DNA from: Incurvaria masculella
Lineage: Eukaryota; Arthropoda; Insecta; Lepidoptera; Incurvariidae
DNA length: 64,000 nucleotides
Assembly (NCBI GenBank): GCA_946894095.1
Contig: OX335642.1
Span: 879,021 to 943,020 of the forward strand
Direction: 5' to 3'
Shown here: in pieces, positions 22,119 to 33,955 of the stretch
Layout of the letters: each line of letters begins with the position of its first letter
Numbering within the stretch: position 1 is the first letter of the stretch
Translations under genes and position numbers: made by a program
Notes under the pieces: model-generated
Told to the model about the DNA's origin: nothing
The model's database searches: none
Seen by the model: the letters and a program-made list of their open reading frames with translations, nothing else

Positions 22119-22488
22119 AAATTAAAATAGTTTTTAAACTACTTGTACTATTTTACTAATTAGGAAAATAATATATTCAATGGCTATGTTCGCAAGCGGT
22201 GGTGCAACAATGTATTCTAAATTTTAGTTTTTATGGAATGGAACTCGCCTCAAAATAAATAATTTCCAATTAACTATGCATCATTATATTAGAATTTCCA
22301 TAAAATGTATTTATTTTAGTTAGTTATTAACTGGGCGCTAGAGAGTTATGTAGAACGGGCGGACATTATAGGGCTTCCGGTTGCACGTAAAGAGCTCTCA
22401 AAATGAGTGAGGTAATCCTTATTGCCACACGGCACTGTGCCACAGTTAATATATTCTCGGCGAGCGTAGCAACTGGAACCAAACTCTT
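22119..22488. other. unassigned sequence
   Basis: Nothing recognisable. Confidence 0.5.
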
Positions 22489-22600
22489 GCTACGCCGTAG
22501 CCGCCGCTACGCCGTAGCCGCCGCTACGCCGTAGCAGCCGCTACGCCGCCCCGTAGCCGCTTCGCCGCCCGCCCCCGCTTCGACGCGCCGCGGCCACATT
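22489..22600. repeat. GC-rich 17-bp tandem repeat
   Basis: GCTACGCCGTAGCCGCC is repeated three times with one change in the third (22489-22539), then a degraded fourth unit and a C-rich, CpG-dense run. Each unit holds the near-palindrome CTACGCCGTAG. The patch contrasts strongly with its AT-rich surroundings. Confidence 0.9.
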
Positions 22601-23215
22601 GCGTATTCTCTTCGCACGTAATCGCTGCACTAACTTTAACGCTGCTTAGGCTTTAGTGATGTAGACGGTGCGGTTATCGATTATTTTATTTATTAAGTCT
22701 CATTTACGTAACTAAGCATTTATTGGATAAACATTTATATTTAAGTCAACATATTACACTTTCTCGTCTTTAACTCTAATCACACTTTTAATGTTTGCGA
22801 TCTTTGTATAGTGTCCAAGTATTTTATAAGGCGAATTGTCGGATTGTTTTTTCATTTTCAAATACGAAAATAAATTACTCCATGGTACAGCACATAGTGG
22901 TTTATTTAGCTAATACATAGAAATACTTAAATTCAGAGGTTTAGGTCTACATAGAACACTAATATTTATTATTTAAGAAAGCCGCCGAAAGGGCAGAACA
23001 ACCAATTATTTTGTATAAACTATCACCTTATCTTGCACAAACATCACTTATTTCTTCTGAGTATAAAGTGAGTAAAAAATTACGACGGTTAAAAATTAAG
23101 CTGCCGCTGCATAGATACTTCTTTAGAAGATTTTTGAAAATAGATAAAATTGGTAAAAAAATTTGCATGTTTGAGTTGACGAGTCGGATTGAGATCGATC
23201 TATGAGAGTTTAAGA
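22601..23215. other. unassigned sequence
   Basis: Nothing recognisable. Confidence 0.5.
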
Positions 23216-23336
23216 CGATTTTTTTATGTGCCTGAACATAGAAGGCTAACACCATACCTACTGTCATAATATTAGCCCAACGCATCTTGTGGGAAATAGG
23301 TGTCATGAGAGGCCCTTTCTAATATTGCACTCTTGA
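23216..23336 (-). mobile_element. SINE tail-side fragment
   Basis: TTTTTTATGTGCCTGAACAT, GGCTAACACCATACCTACTG and TCATAATATTAGCCCAACGC are the tail side of the SINE. It is truncated after TAATATTGCAC. Confidence 0.7.
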
Positions 23337-23460
23337 GATAAAATAAATAACAGTTTGTTAAAGGGTCCAATAATAACAGCAATATAAATACTTTTAATAC
23401 CCGTAAAGTAGTAATATTAATAAGCGTTTTTAGCACGATAAAGTGTACAAAAGGGGACAA

Positions 23461-23571
23461 TGGGGTCCTTCAAACATGGGGAAGAGCACCTGGCCAGCCG
23501 GTACGGAACCACCCTGAAAGTTCGAAAGCCCATGGGTATCATTGGGCACCTCATGTGACGTATTGGCGTAC
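23461..23571 (+). pseudogene. LINE C-terminal scrap
   Basis: The frame SFKHGEEHLASRYGTTLKVR, then KPMGIIGHLM and stop, matches the frame at 63558-63672 (SFKRGVKKHLVGRHG...SSKSR) in spacing and key residues (SFK, HL, R.G). Two separate copies with a shared frame and a stop at a similar place suggest the tail of a retroelement ORF. The family is not determined. Confidence 0.4.
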
Positions 23572-25797
23572 GCTTAATGCCGCGCATAATATAAAAACAC
23601 TGTTTTTATATTTGGCAAGCAAGAAACTACTTATTGTGTGATCGTTTCATGTTCTACTCTTTTGTATATATGGTATTTCAGGTAATAAGTTAATTTTAAG
23701 ATATTCTGATACTATAAGTGAAAGCCTAATTGGTTCTATCATCCTTTTATATTGCATGTTTTTGGCTCTCGGTTCTTCATATACATTAAATAAATACTAA
23801 AATGATCCCGCACTACTCGTGCTAGCGCGTAACCGCCGCATTACAGACGTGTCAAAACTGTTTGACCACAAGTGAAAGTTGTTGCGGTGAAACCTTCGCA
23901 ATCAGCGAGCTACCGGCACCTAACCCTGTTTGTCTTCCCCTCAAAGGATACACTTGCAAACTAGAAGTAAGACTAGAAGTTTAGGGACGCATACTGATGC
24001 GTGCTCGAGAAATGCCTCGTGTGGGATTAGTTGCCGGCTCGGGGCTGAGTATGGGCCGGAACAGAGCCGAGAGATGGAGGATTAGATCTTATGACTTGTT
24101 GGATTTCATGAGATGAATGTTGAGGGAAATAAATGTTTTTGATTTGTAACAACACCCTATTTTCTTCTATTTATCACCGTGCCTGTATGTTGCTTTTATT
24201 TTGTTTGCAGTTATTATATATTAAATTTATTGAACTTGCATATTATGAGAAATTGCACATTGGTTGCTCTCAAACCATTGTACTCTTAATTTTCTATAGG
24301 CGGTAGCATTTAAAGTGTTAATATTATATAGTTTTTTTTTAGCTGTAAGAATAATAATGTATTTTGTATTTTGACTCTTTGTTTACAGGTCACTGTAGTA
24401 GTTCATGACAGAAAAAATCGTATTAAAACTAACTCGTACAGAGCTTTCACAACTTTTTCATGTTGCCACTGGAGTAGTGCATCGCTTTAAGGTCCCTGCT
24501 TGCGGCGACGCTAGCTTCCGATCTCCTCTTTCCCTAAAATATGGTTGATAGAGGCGATGGCTGTGCCCGGCGTGATGCTCGTGATGCTGTTTGTGGGGAC
24601 TGGCTTGCTCCAATTGGCAACATGCTAGATGGCGGGCATGGTCTTTACTAATAAACTGATATTTGTCATGAACTGTTGCATATGACATGAATTGTTGATT
24701 CTCGTCAATTCATTGTAATTTAGCGTGTTTATATGTGAGTTAAAATTTACATACTTTTGTAAATTTAGACTAAGTGGACGTTGAAAAAAAAAACCAACGG
24801 AGTTTCTTGCCAGTTCTTCTTCGCTGGGATTGCCTCCAACTGGCTAATGAAAAATATGATAAATGCGAGTGGATAATAAATAAACAATAAAAAACAATAA
24901 ACAATTGGAACAACACATGAAAAATTCCTAATCTTTCGGGTATGGTTACTGGATTACTGTTGTCTGTCAGCCACTTAAAATTGTATTACATACGGATATA
25001 TTAAATCCATAAAATTTTATAAATTAAATCGAACACCAAATCAATAGATCGTTATTAATGTTCAATAGCCCACCAAAAATCCATTTGTGCACCCTTCTAT
25101 AATCTAAACACCCGGAAATGTCCCGCCCATAACCGAAAGGCATTTGGAGAGACGCACTCGCACCAAAATGAAAACATATTTACCTGACATAAATACGTCA
25201 ATATGCTAAACCAACACAGGGGAGAGTGGGCGGCTACGGAACGCTCCGTATGGTAATACAATGTTTGCCCAATAACTGAGGAATATGTTTCTGTTTATTT
25301 TCTGTCGTGCATGAAATATATTTACGCCCCTTGTCCGAAATGCCCCATATACTCTGTCGGGAGATACGTAAGCGACCTGAGCTGATTTGGTACGGTTGTT
25401 CTTAGTCGCTGTGGCCTCTCTACTGCATTGAAACATTTATTTGTAGTTGTCATTATAAAATCTAACATGGATAACATTTAAGGTAGAAGGCACAGTATTT
25501 GTAGGAATGGAAAACAGATATTTTGTCAGTATAAGTAAGTATATAAAGTAATACATTTTACTACATTGCAACTTTGCGTTTGCAGATTGTTATTGTTTTG
25601 TAAACACGTGTTGTTTTTTAATTATTAGGACAATGTTTTTTTCCTAAGAATTTGAGGCTAGGAAGGTATGGTTAGATTATTAAATTTGCTAATAAGGTTG
25701 ATGTCTCAAACTTTGTGGTAAAAATGTCCTAGCGAAGGATTGGAAAGCCAAGTAAATAAGAATATAAGCTAGATATTTATGAGATGACGTAATCGTC
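23572..25797. other. unassigned sequence
   Basis: Contains a 76-codon histidine-rich minus-strand frame at 24458-24688 that I do not recognise, a short hairpin ACGCATACTGATGCGT near 23989, and GGAGTTTCTTGCCAGTTCTT at about 24800, which looks like the 3' region of a common moth retroelement. None is firm. Confidence 0.35.
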
Positions 25798-25862
25798 AAG
25801 GTAGCTCAATTGATTATAGCAGCGGATAAGTTTGAATCCTCTTTCACGAATTTAAAGACCAA
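25798..25862 (+). mobile_element. tRNA-like SINE head fragment
   Basis: AAGGTAGCTCAATTGATTAT and AAGTTTGAATCC have A-box- and B-box-like sequence at tRNA-like spacing. There is no acceptor pairing, so this is not a functional tRNA gene. Confidence 0.4.
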
Positions 25863-26034
25863 ACATCATTCGAAAAAAAATCGAATTCTGACTAAATCGA
25901 TGCCACAAATTTAAAATAGTTTTATGGCTCAATAAAAATAAATATTTCGGTGTTTATTGATTATTGTTTTTTTTTTTATTATTACTCATTCTGAATAATG
26001 TCATAATTTCGTAATATGTGAAAATGAATTGCTG

Positions 26035-26210
26035 TGCTAACTCTCTGTCTGTCTCAATAAAACTCGAGAACAGCTCAATCGATTTAAAGGGTTTAATTTT
26101 ATTTTGTTCGCCTCAGTTCTGGGGTAGTTAATATTTACAATTGGACCCGATAGAGGGCGCTGTTTTCTAGCTATTGACCCGAGCGAAGCCTGGCACCTCA
26201 GCTAGTTAGC
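26035..26210 (-). mobile_element. GGCTCCGCTCGGG repeat, fragment
   Basis: On the minus strand it starts AACTAGCTGAGGTGCCAGGC and contains CTTCGCTCGGG. The far end has GAGACAGACAGAGAGTTAGC, the usual 3' region of this repeat type. Confidence 0.55.
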
Positions 26211-26300
26211 AAATATTTTTGCTTTCGTCTAGAGTTTGAAACATAGAATATTTGAGCGATAAGCCCATTCTTTAAGTAAATAAATAATTAATTACTTATT

Positions 26301-26372
26301 ATTACTTATTAATTAAAATTAATTAATTACTTATTAATTAAAATTAATTAATTACTTATTAATTAAAATATG
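26301..26372. repeat. AT-only tandem repeat, 25-bp period
   Basis: ATTACTTATTAATTAAAATT recurs at 26301, 26326 and 26351 with intervening AATTA. Confidence 0.85.
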
Positions 26373-27934
26373 AATATGCACGAAATTGATAAAATAGGAT
26401 AAGACATTATGGAAATCACGCAATTCCCAACTTATTTAGATAACGGATTTCCAACTTTTTGATGACAACTTTGTGAACCATTTTTTTTAATGGCTCTGTG
26501 AAAAACATTTCAGTTCTAAGGGGTTCCTATCTGTTTTCCGCAACGATTTCCTGTTATAAAAATTCTGGTAATATTTTAGGATAAAGATATTAATAATTAT
26601 TTATTTGTATTCTTTGTTGAGTTTTTTGTCAGTTGTGCAAAAATTACCTTTCGTCAGCTTTCGCAATGCCTTCAGTACAAAGTTTCGTTCAATTCGTAAC
26701 CTCTTCAAAGAACATTTAGACAATTTCATACCCAAAGAATCAGCCACAATTACGCAGGCAAATGAAAACAGATAGCCAAGAAACGTCCGTGTGAGGGTGA
26801 GGGGAGGAGAGGGCAGGGAGAGGTCACGACGAAGTTTTCAGAAGCGGTGAACTGTAACTTTCAGGTCGTAATAAATTCCGACGCCCTTGAAACCTCAGGC
26901 ATTACTCATTTGGCAATAGGTTACCTTTTCACGGGATTAGCATTATTCCCAGATCACCTTCGGTATTAATAAAAAAAAAACCAACCGGAAATGTGAATGG
27001 CAAGAAAAATAGGTTACGAAATTAAAATTATAACTTTGTAGGCTCTCTGAAAATAAAAAGATTTTAATTTTATTTTTTTATTTTATTTAATTTTATTTGG
27101 CAATCTTATAGGACACAGACAATACAACAACAGGTAAATGAATAAAAGTATACAAGTGTAAGTGACTGTACCCCAATTAAAAGTTTGCACAGCATACTTA
27201 ATTAACTCTAATAGGACGCTAAACGATTGATGTAAATATACTTGTACTGTTAGGAGAACACTATTTGGTGGAACACTATATGGTAATCTCGTGGGATGAA
27301 GGCAGAGAGAGAGAGAACAACAACCGTATATAACAACCACTGAAATGCAAGGAGAAAGGCATTTTTAAAATTCGTTTATTAAACAAGAAATCTAAGCGAT
27401 CAGATTATTTAAGGTATACGTTTTTTTTAAACTTTGATCATATATTCAATCAAAAATAAATTTTACCAATTTGTTTTAATATGTAACTATCAAAGAGCCA
27501 GAGATTCAACAGCATCTATTCCATCGTAAAATTAAATAAGCGTTAAATTATAAGACAGGCTACTTACGATTTTAGTTAAGACTAAAATGCTTTAAACCGG
27601 TATTGCATACTGATCCCCCCAACAGTTGGCAATTTGTATGCATCCCTTAAGCCAAGTAGGAAGGGCAAAGTCCAAAGTTGCCTCTGTTAGCGCAAAGCTG
27701 AGGGATGATATATCACGGTTGAGTAGCGCTCTCTGTTCGGACCGCCCATCTGTCATAAAAGGTTGAAAGCAACTTGATTTAAAAGTGAAAACATATTTCA
27801 GTCTGCAATTGAGTTATTATTCTTATATTGAGATTAATTTAGTTTACGTAAACATCGACTAACTGAACAGAAAATGGTTACTAAACAGGCTTATGAAAAG
27901 AGTACATCTTGTTATAATCAATTGTGATTATATT
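26373..27934. other. unassigned sequence with a G-rich patch
   Basis: A G-rich run at 26795-26818 has four G-tracts of three or four bases on the plus strand, enough for an intramolecular quadruplex in principle. Otherwise nothing nameable. Confidence 0.45.
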
Positions 27935-28075
27935 GAAATGAAATGAAATGTGAAATGAAATGAAATGTTTATTAAATGCAACATTTATACACAAATTATG
28001 CGATCTCTCTCCCCTAAACTAGCTATACAGCTGTAACATAAAGGAGAGTTACAAAGTAAATTTAATTAATTAGTT
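27935..28075 (-). mobile_element. probable LINE 3' tail
   Basis: (GAAAT)n at 27937-27968 followed by GTTTATTAAATGCAACATTT looks like the reverse complement of a LINE 3' end with a (CATTT)n tail, comparable to the CATTTCATTTC end at 57.65 kb. No coding part is seen. Confidence 0.35.
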
Positions 28076-28124
28076 TAGGTATGCGAGTATTTCAAATTAA
28101 TCTATTACATTTCTGTTTTTAGGA

Positions 28125-28395
28125 CTATGGTGTGTTGTGTTTTCTATGGGTTTTGTGGTGTGATGTGATGTGTTGTGTTGTGTTGTGGTGTGGTGTGGTG
28201 TGGTGTGGTGTGGTGTGGTGTGGTGTGGTGTGGTGTGGTGTGGTGTGGTGTGGTGTGGTGTGGTGTGGTGTGGTGTGGTGTGGTGTGGTGTGGTGTGGTG
28301 CGCTGTGATGTGATGTGATGTGATGTAGTGTGGAGTGAAGTCGTTTGAGGTGGTGTCTTGTGTTGTGACGTATCATAATGTGGTGTGTGTCAGGT
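28125..28395. repeat. (GTGGT)n microsatellite
   Basis: A pure (GTGGT) tract of about 23 units at 28185-28300, with variant units (TGTGA, TGTTG) on both sides. The minus-strand frame of alternating T-T-P-H-H residues is translation of the microsatellite only. Confidence 0.97.
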
Positions 28396-28850
28396 TTTTA
28401 TAGTTACTATATTATATTATAGTTACTAAACAAGTGATTTTTGCATTTAAAAAGAATAACAGTGGTCCTACGGAGTTCATTACCTTCATAGAAAATGCCA
28501 CAGAACAAAGTGTTACAACTATACTGTTACTATACTGCTACAACCTAGCGCCCTCTACAAAGAGCTGCTAGTTTCACATGCCAACAAATGCAACATTCAG
28601 ACGCATAGAAGCTGGTTAGCATGGCGCTAACAACAGATGACGCTACCCGCTCGAACGTCCAACATATCATAAACACAAGAAGTCTTTATCGCACTAACGA
28701 AGTTTGCAAGCGAAGTAACACCTATATAACAGCGCAGACCTGGGTCTCAAGAACTGACCCACCTCTTCATCTCTCCAAAATACTATGGATGTTGTCATTG
28801 GATTCCACATTATTTGTCTTTTTTAATTTGTCGTAGTGAAAATATAAAAT
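28396..28850. other. unassigned sequence
   Basis: Nothing recognisable; a 71-codon frame at 28621 has no motif. Confidence 0.45.
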
Positions 28851-29110
28851 GTACGTGTTTTCCATCCACTCAACAAGCACGGAGACAATTTTTAGTGGCC
28901 GCTTCGACTGTTATTTCATACAACACGACGGTACTAACATGGGACGGGCCTAATTTAATAAGGGAAGCGGAAATACAGTTATGCATTTACTCCGAACAAT
29001 AAAACAGCACGCATTCGTGACTAAATGTTTTTATACAAATTAAACAGAGAAAGAAAGTAGTGTATGAAAGGGTGGGGTTTGAACCCATGGCCTCTAGCAT
29101 GCCGCTCAAA
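28851..29110 (-). mobile_element. SINE, tRNA-like head, tail side missing
   Basis: GCCGCTTCGACTGTTATTTC, CGACGGTACTAACATGGGAC, GCACGCATTCGTGACTAAAT and AGAGAAAGAAAGTAGTGTAT follow the order of the 37.1 kb copy. The head on the minus strand has GGGTTCAAACCCC, a B box. Confidence 0.75.
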
Positions 29111-31009
29111 ATACTTATCTAGTACTTGAAATTTCTTGAAATTTGAGCTTTAAGTAAGCTTTTTATAAGTAATTTGACTATCGACAATTCTCATGTCCGT
29201 GGTAATAATTTAGCCTTAAAATTACTGGGAAATGATAACGTTGTAAGGATAAAAAAAACATCTGGATTTACTGTTAATATTAGTAAAGCGACCAATTTTA
29301 ACGTTCTATTAATTATGAAAGCCAATGATAGAGGCCTGCTTAATTGGACTGGCGGTATTTGGTTTGCGGTTAATATCAAATCTGTTACCAGATCTACAAA
29401 TTGTTCCGACTAGGCTCTTCAGCTTTGTTCCATGCGGCCTCCAGTTCAGCGAATAGGCAACATAATAACTTTGATGTACATATTTTTTAATACATATGTA
29501 TAATTTTTAATTTAATTTATTTGGTATAACAAAGAGAAATGTACAAAATTGAACAGAACTTTAACAACAACTAAATACATTCCCAGCTTCGTAATAGTGG
29601 ACATGGAAATCATTAAAAAGTTGACGTTTAGCTAAAGATAAGGTAGAGCAAATATAATAAAAGAAACAAAAACGAATTTAGAGTAAACAATAAAATAGAA
29701 ATAGAGACCAAAGACTTAAGTAAGTGATTAATCCTAACTGTGTGAAAACTGTTTCTAGCTTTAGTATTTTTTCCATTCTTGCTTACGTCAAATATTCAGT
29801 GAAAAGTTAAGGTAAATATTTGTGAAAATTACTAAACCTCTTAAAGCTGGACAGTTGCACGCCTAATGTGTAGTTAGCTGTAATGATCAATCAGTTAAAA
29901 TAACTGTATCAAAATTATCTGATCCGTCACATGTGTTATTTGAAATCGGTTATATTTTCAATATTATGCATGATTTTCAACAAGTGCTGATTTATTTTAA
30001 TAGACACTTAAAGGGACTTTGTTACTAAAGGGCTGATTATTTTGTACTGATATCGTTTGAGAGATAGTAAGAAAGGCCATGTAATGTGAGGAATTCAGTA
30101 CTTAGTGAAAGAGACCCTTACTGTTTTGGCTCGGTAACAGATACTTACCGTAATTCATTAACAGAAATGAGTAATAATTAACCATAAATGACTGAATTTC
30201 AACTGTGCAGCAGCTGTTTAGCAGTAAACCGTTGCATATATTTTTTTTCAGTGTGTTGACTGCAACGATTCAAATATAACCTAATTGCTGTCGTCACCAA
30301 AGTCGATAGTGGTTTTGACTGTTTCGAGCAATTTAAATTCCTCGGCCATATATATTAGTTTATGAATGCAATTATAAAATTCTGAATCGTTCAATATACC
30401 CCCTCGGCAGGTAGCCTATTGTGAGACAATCCACTACCTTTATACTCGGTGCTTGGCATATTATCACGTATTTCCTCAACACGTATGCAAATGACTCCCA
30501 CGTTGGCAGTAAAATCGACACAGCCTCTAGTACGTGGCTACTATAATTTCAGAACACGTAGACGATATTCAGCTGGGTTATGGCTTGGCGGAGGTCATAC
30601 ATCACGAGAACTGGGCTATAGCTAGTCATACAATCACTTTAGCACGTAGATAAAGCACGTATTATTTATATTGGAAGTAACGTAACGTATTATTGAATTA
30701 AGGTAACTTCTCAATGCATTCTTTATCAAAATTATGAAAATAAATTTAGCACGGTACTGAAACTGTAATTATCACTTGTTAAAAAAAATCTTAAAAGAAG
30801 CCCGACCAACTAATTAAATATATGCTTCGTAACAAAGTCTACAGAGTGCCTTTGAAAAAATCAGCCAGCCAGCCAGTGTTAAAATCAACGGAATTTATTA
30901 GTTTGATTTCACAATGGCGAGTGGAGAATAAAAACCAAAAGTAGTGATGCTAATAAACGTATACGGGCTTTTGAACGTTACGCAAATTAAGAGCACCTTT
31001 CTACTTAGA
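29111..31009. other. unassigned sequence
   Basis: 1.9 kb of AT-rich DNA. Two opposing frames of 62-79 codons at 29174-29413 have no motifs. No repeat recognised. Confidence 0.45.
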
Positions 31010-31275
31010 CGGATGAGTGGATCGACGAACCGAGATTGAATCCGTGCGGTGTGAGCCCGCTAATAACTTCAGTATTTTTCTCCGCCAACCCCCCCCCCCC
31101 CCCCCGGACCGTGCCCCCCCCCCCCCCCCCGAGAGGTGCTCAATTACTGTCGCGGTCGCACCTGATGTCTTTCTGCCCCCCTTCCGGCGCCCCCCGAGCC
31201 GGTTGATGAATGACTGCGCTAGTTCGGCGCGATCGGCCACAGAGGTATGGAAATTAGAATGTGTTCAATGAATTA
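31010..31275. other. CpG-rich patch with two C17 runs
   Basis: Two runs of 17 C (31089-31105 and 31114-31130) are separated by GGACCGTG, inside about 250 bp that is much richer in GC and CpG than its surroundings. The two overlapping open frames (proline-rich on plus, glycine-rich on minus) arise from the homopolymers. It could be a promoter or first-exon region, but nothing proves it. Homopolymer length is also an assembly risk. Confidence 0.6.
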
Positions 31276-31376
31276 AGTGTTAATTTATTTATTACCTAGG
31301 AAAGTGTCAAAAGAATAAAGATTTCGATCTTCACCGTAACCAGTATCTTTACTTTTCCTGGAATTTTAAATTCGCA

Positions 31377-31926
31377 TTAAGGTGGCCCAACCCGCTCAGT
31401 TCCCCATACAAAAGGGGAAAGAAGATCACGCCTATATTTCTTGTCAGAGATCCAAAATTTTGCTCAATATAGCTTTATTTGATTGAACTAGATGTCTGAT
31501 GACCATTGGCATTGTAAAATTGTGTTTGGTTTCCAAGTTATAACGTCCGAAAGTTCGGATTTTTCGCGCGTTTTATACAATTACTTTGGAGGTGGATTAC
31601 GCAATGATAAAGTAAGAACATCTTAAAAAGATTAGTCATCAGACATAGCTTGTTTAATCAAGATTTATAATCTATTTGGTTTTTGTTAGATTTTTGACTA
31701 CAGCGGTCGTGGTTTACTTTTAGCTATAAGTCGTTTTGAAATTAAAATTTTCGTAAATCTTACCAAATCATACACTATGCACATTGTCTTTTTTGTGGAC
31801 AGGTTGCATCTTCCTCATAACGGAGCCTGTCTTATTCTTAGAAACAGAGAAGGTCCCAGAGCGCAACAGCACGGTTTTGTACCGTGCCCGCAAATGAGTT
31901 GAGGCCGCCGGGTTGGGCCACCTTAA
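31377..31926 (+). mobile_element. TTAA-flanked MITE, copy 3, best preserved
   Basis: TTAA (31377-31380), GGTGGCCCAACCCG, a 542-bp body, CGGGTTGGGCCACC, TTAA (31923-31926). The 14-bp terminal repeats are perfect. The body lacks any open frame of note. Confidence 0.92.
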
Positions 31927-31971
31927 TAATATAATAAAGCTTGGACCTATCTTTTAAAACATCAGAGTGGT

Positions 31972-32309
31972 CAGTCTGAGTTCTCACCTAAATTGGCGTT
32001 TACGGCAAACGGATCGACTGGCGTTTTCTTCAAACTCCATACAAGTTTTTACTAGATATTCTGTGGTTTTACTTCTTCAAGCTGTCAAAATTAAACGCGG
32101 ACTTCCGATTTGTATGAAAACGCGGAGTGGACGTAAACCGCAACGTCGACGTATTTACGGCAACGTTGAGTAAGCTGTCAAATCAAGCTCGGCCTCGCAA
32201 ATGTTAGTTCGCTTAACGCCCACTGCGCGCGCTCTTCAATGTCTCCATACATTTGAAAACGCCAGTCGATCGGTTTGCCGTAACGCCAATTTAGGTGACA
32301 ACTGAGACT
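31972..32309 (+). mobile_element. fold-back MITE, copy 1
   Basis: The left end (CACCTAAATTGGCG, TACGGCAAACGGATCGACTG, GCGTTTTC) is the near-perfect reverse complement of the right end (GAAAACGCCAGTCGATCGGT, TTGCCGTAACGCCAATTTAG). Terminal repeats exceed 40 bp and weaken outward to AGTCTGAG/CTGAGACT. Confidence 0.85.
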
Positions 32310-32479
32310 ACCGGCTCTGTTGTTGACTTGTTTTGCCGCCATTCTCTTCTTTGATATCGCTGTTTATGTGACTAGGGAAAAATCGAAATTGCCCATTATT
32401 TTCGAATACGTGTTTCATCGTGAAACCAACCCTGCACATATGATACGCAACATCAACGACTGTAAAGACCAGAGCCCAG

Positions 32480-32748
32480 AGAACCGACCGACTAGCGTTT
32501 TCAAATTTATGGAGAAATTGAAGAGCGCGCGCAGTGGGCGTTAAGCGAACTAACATTTCCGAGTCCGAGTTTGATCTGACAGCTTACTCACCGTAGCCGT
32601 TAATACATCGACATTGCCGTTCACGGCGACTCCATGTTTTCATACAAATTGGAAGTCCAAGTTTGACTTTTACGGCTTGAAGAAGTAAAACCACAGAATA
32701 TCCAGTAAAAACTTGTATGGAGTTTGACGTTTTTACGAAACTTTTTAA
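32480..32748 (-). mobile_element. fold-back MITE, copy 2, inverted and truncated
   Basis: The reverse complement of the interior of copy 1, including CTCCATACAAGTTTTTACT, TTCTGTGGTTTTACTTCTTC and GTTAGTTCGCTTAACGCCCA. It lacks the outer terminal repeats. With copy 1 it forms a larger inverted repeat with an unrelated spacer of about 170 bp. Confidence 0.85.
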
Positions 32749-32783
32749 TTTTTATTTCTTCATAGATATTTGACTACATACAT

Positions 32784-33232
32784 TTGAGATTATAGCGGTC
32801 GTTAGACTTGTTTGAAAAATGTTACGGCTTTTTACGGGGCAGGAAGAGACATTTCGAGACGAGATTTCTGCTGCGCACGAGCGCGGCGGTTGTCTCCTTG
32901 ACAACGGGCTGAATGATTAGCTCGAAACGTCGGAAAATGTCTCTTCCTGCCGCGTGAAAAGCCGTAACATTTTTCAAACATGTCTAACGACCGCGGTAAT
33001 CTCAAAAGTATCATAAGGAAGAGACATTCTCCGATGTTTCGAGCTAATCATTCAGCCCGTTGTCAAGTTCACAGCTACGATTTACGACCACGGCGAGCCT
33101 AGCTGTCACCTCAGTCGTCTGCTGCGTACAAACGTGGCGGATGCCTCCTTGACAACGGGCTGAATAATTAGCTCGAAACGTCGGAGAAAGTCTCTTCCTG
33201 CCGCGTGAAAAGCCGTAACATTTTTCAAACAT
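32784..33232. mobile_element. two adjacent long fold-back units
   Basis: Unit 1 (about 32784-33003) has arms of about 60 bp including TGTTTGAAAAATGTTACGGC and its reverse complement. Unit 2 (about 33012-33205) has arms including GGAAGAGACATTCTCCGATG and GAGCTAATCATTCAGCCCGT with their complements. Both share GAAGAGACATT and AGCTCGAAACGTCGGA, so they belong to one family. GACTACATACAT occurs just outside both ends (32772-32783 and 33235-33246). The minus-strand frames inside are copies of the arms. Confidence 0.8.
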
Positions 33233-33365
33233 GACTACATACATATTATCTAAGATGAAACTTGTTGAATTTGTGCTAACATTAATAGTATCCTTTATTA
33301 ATTATTTCGGGAATGCGCTCTCTTGGTCTACAGGACTTATTGTATTATTTTTATATTTTAATAGT

Positions 33366-33658
33366 TTTTAGGGTTCCGTACCTAAAGGGTAAAAACGAAA
33401 CCCTATTACTAAGCCTCCGCTGTCCGTCCGTCCGTCCGTCCGTCACAGGGCTGTATCTCATGAACCGTAACAGGTAGGAAGCTGAATTTTTCACAGATTA
33501 TGTATTTATTTTGCCGCTATAACAACAAATAGGTAACATTATAAAAAAATATATAATTAAAGGGGGGGGCCTATACAAAAACCGTGTTTTTTTTAAATCT
33601 TGTGCGATGGTACGGAACCCTTCGTGTGCGAGTCCGACTCGCACTTGGCCGGTTTTTG
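33366..33658 (-). mobile_element. GACG-core element, full length
   Basis: From TTTTTAGGGTTCCGTACCTA through (GTCC)n, CACAGGGCTGTATCTCATGA and TTTTGCCGCTATAACAACAA to GAGTCCGACTCGCACTTGGC and CGGTTTTT. Both subterminal blocks are present. Confidence 0.85.
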
Positions 33659-33699
33659 TTATCGAAATACTTTTTATACGCATAATGTTTTATGAATTC

Positions 33700-33955
33700 A
33701 TGTGTTCATTGAAGGCACTTCTAAAACGTGTTCAGCTCTTCGCCACATCCTCTGGGGTTCGGTCGCAGCGCTCTAAAACAGCGCGATTCCTCGCCGATAA
33801 ATTATCCTACTCCGCCACTGGTGGGGCGGGGGGGGGGGCACCAGCGGCGGATTCACGGCGTGAGGTATCGATCACGCTCATTTACATTCCGACAGAAGCG
33901 CGTGGTGGGGGAGCATTTTTTTACGATACACTCACACGCGTGATTTATGGTTTAA
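33700..33955. other. CpG-rich patch with G11 run
   Basis: An 11-base G run at 33828-33838 lies in a CpG-rich stretch containing GGTTCGGTCGCAGCGCTC and CACCAGCGGCGGATTCACGG. The 117-codon frame has no family motif. Possibly regulatory; not called as a gene. Confidence 0.45.

Noticed and set aside
28125..28376. Histidine/threonine/proline repeat protein on minus
   Set aside because: Pure translation of a (GTGGT)n microsatellite.
31001..31271. Proline-rich and glycine-rich proteins
   Set aside because: Both come from C/G homopolymer runs read on opposite strands.
32832..33244. Paired cysteine/arginine-rich small proteins
   Set aside because: Both frames are the same fold-back arm sequence; terminal-repeat derived.
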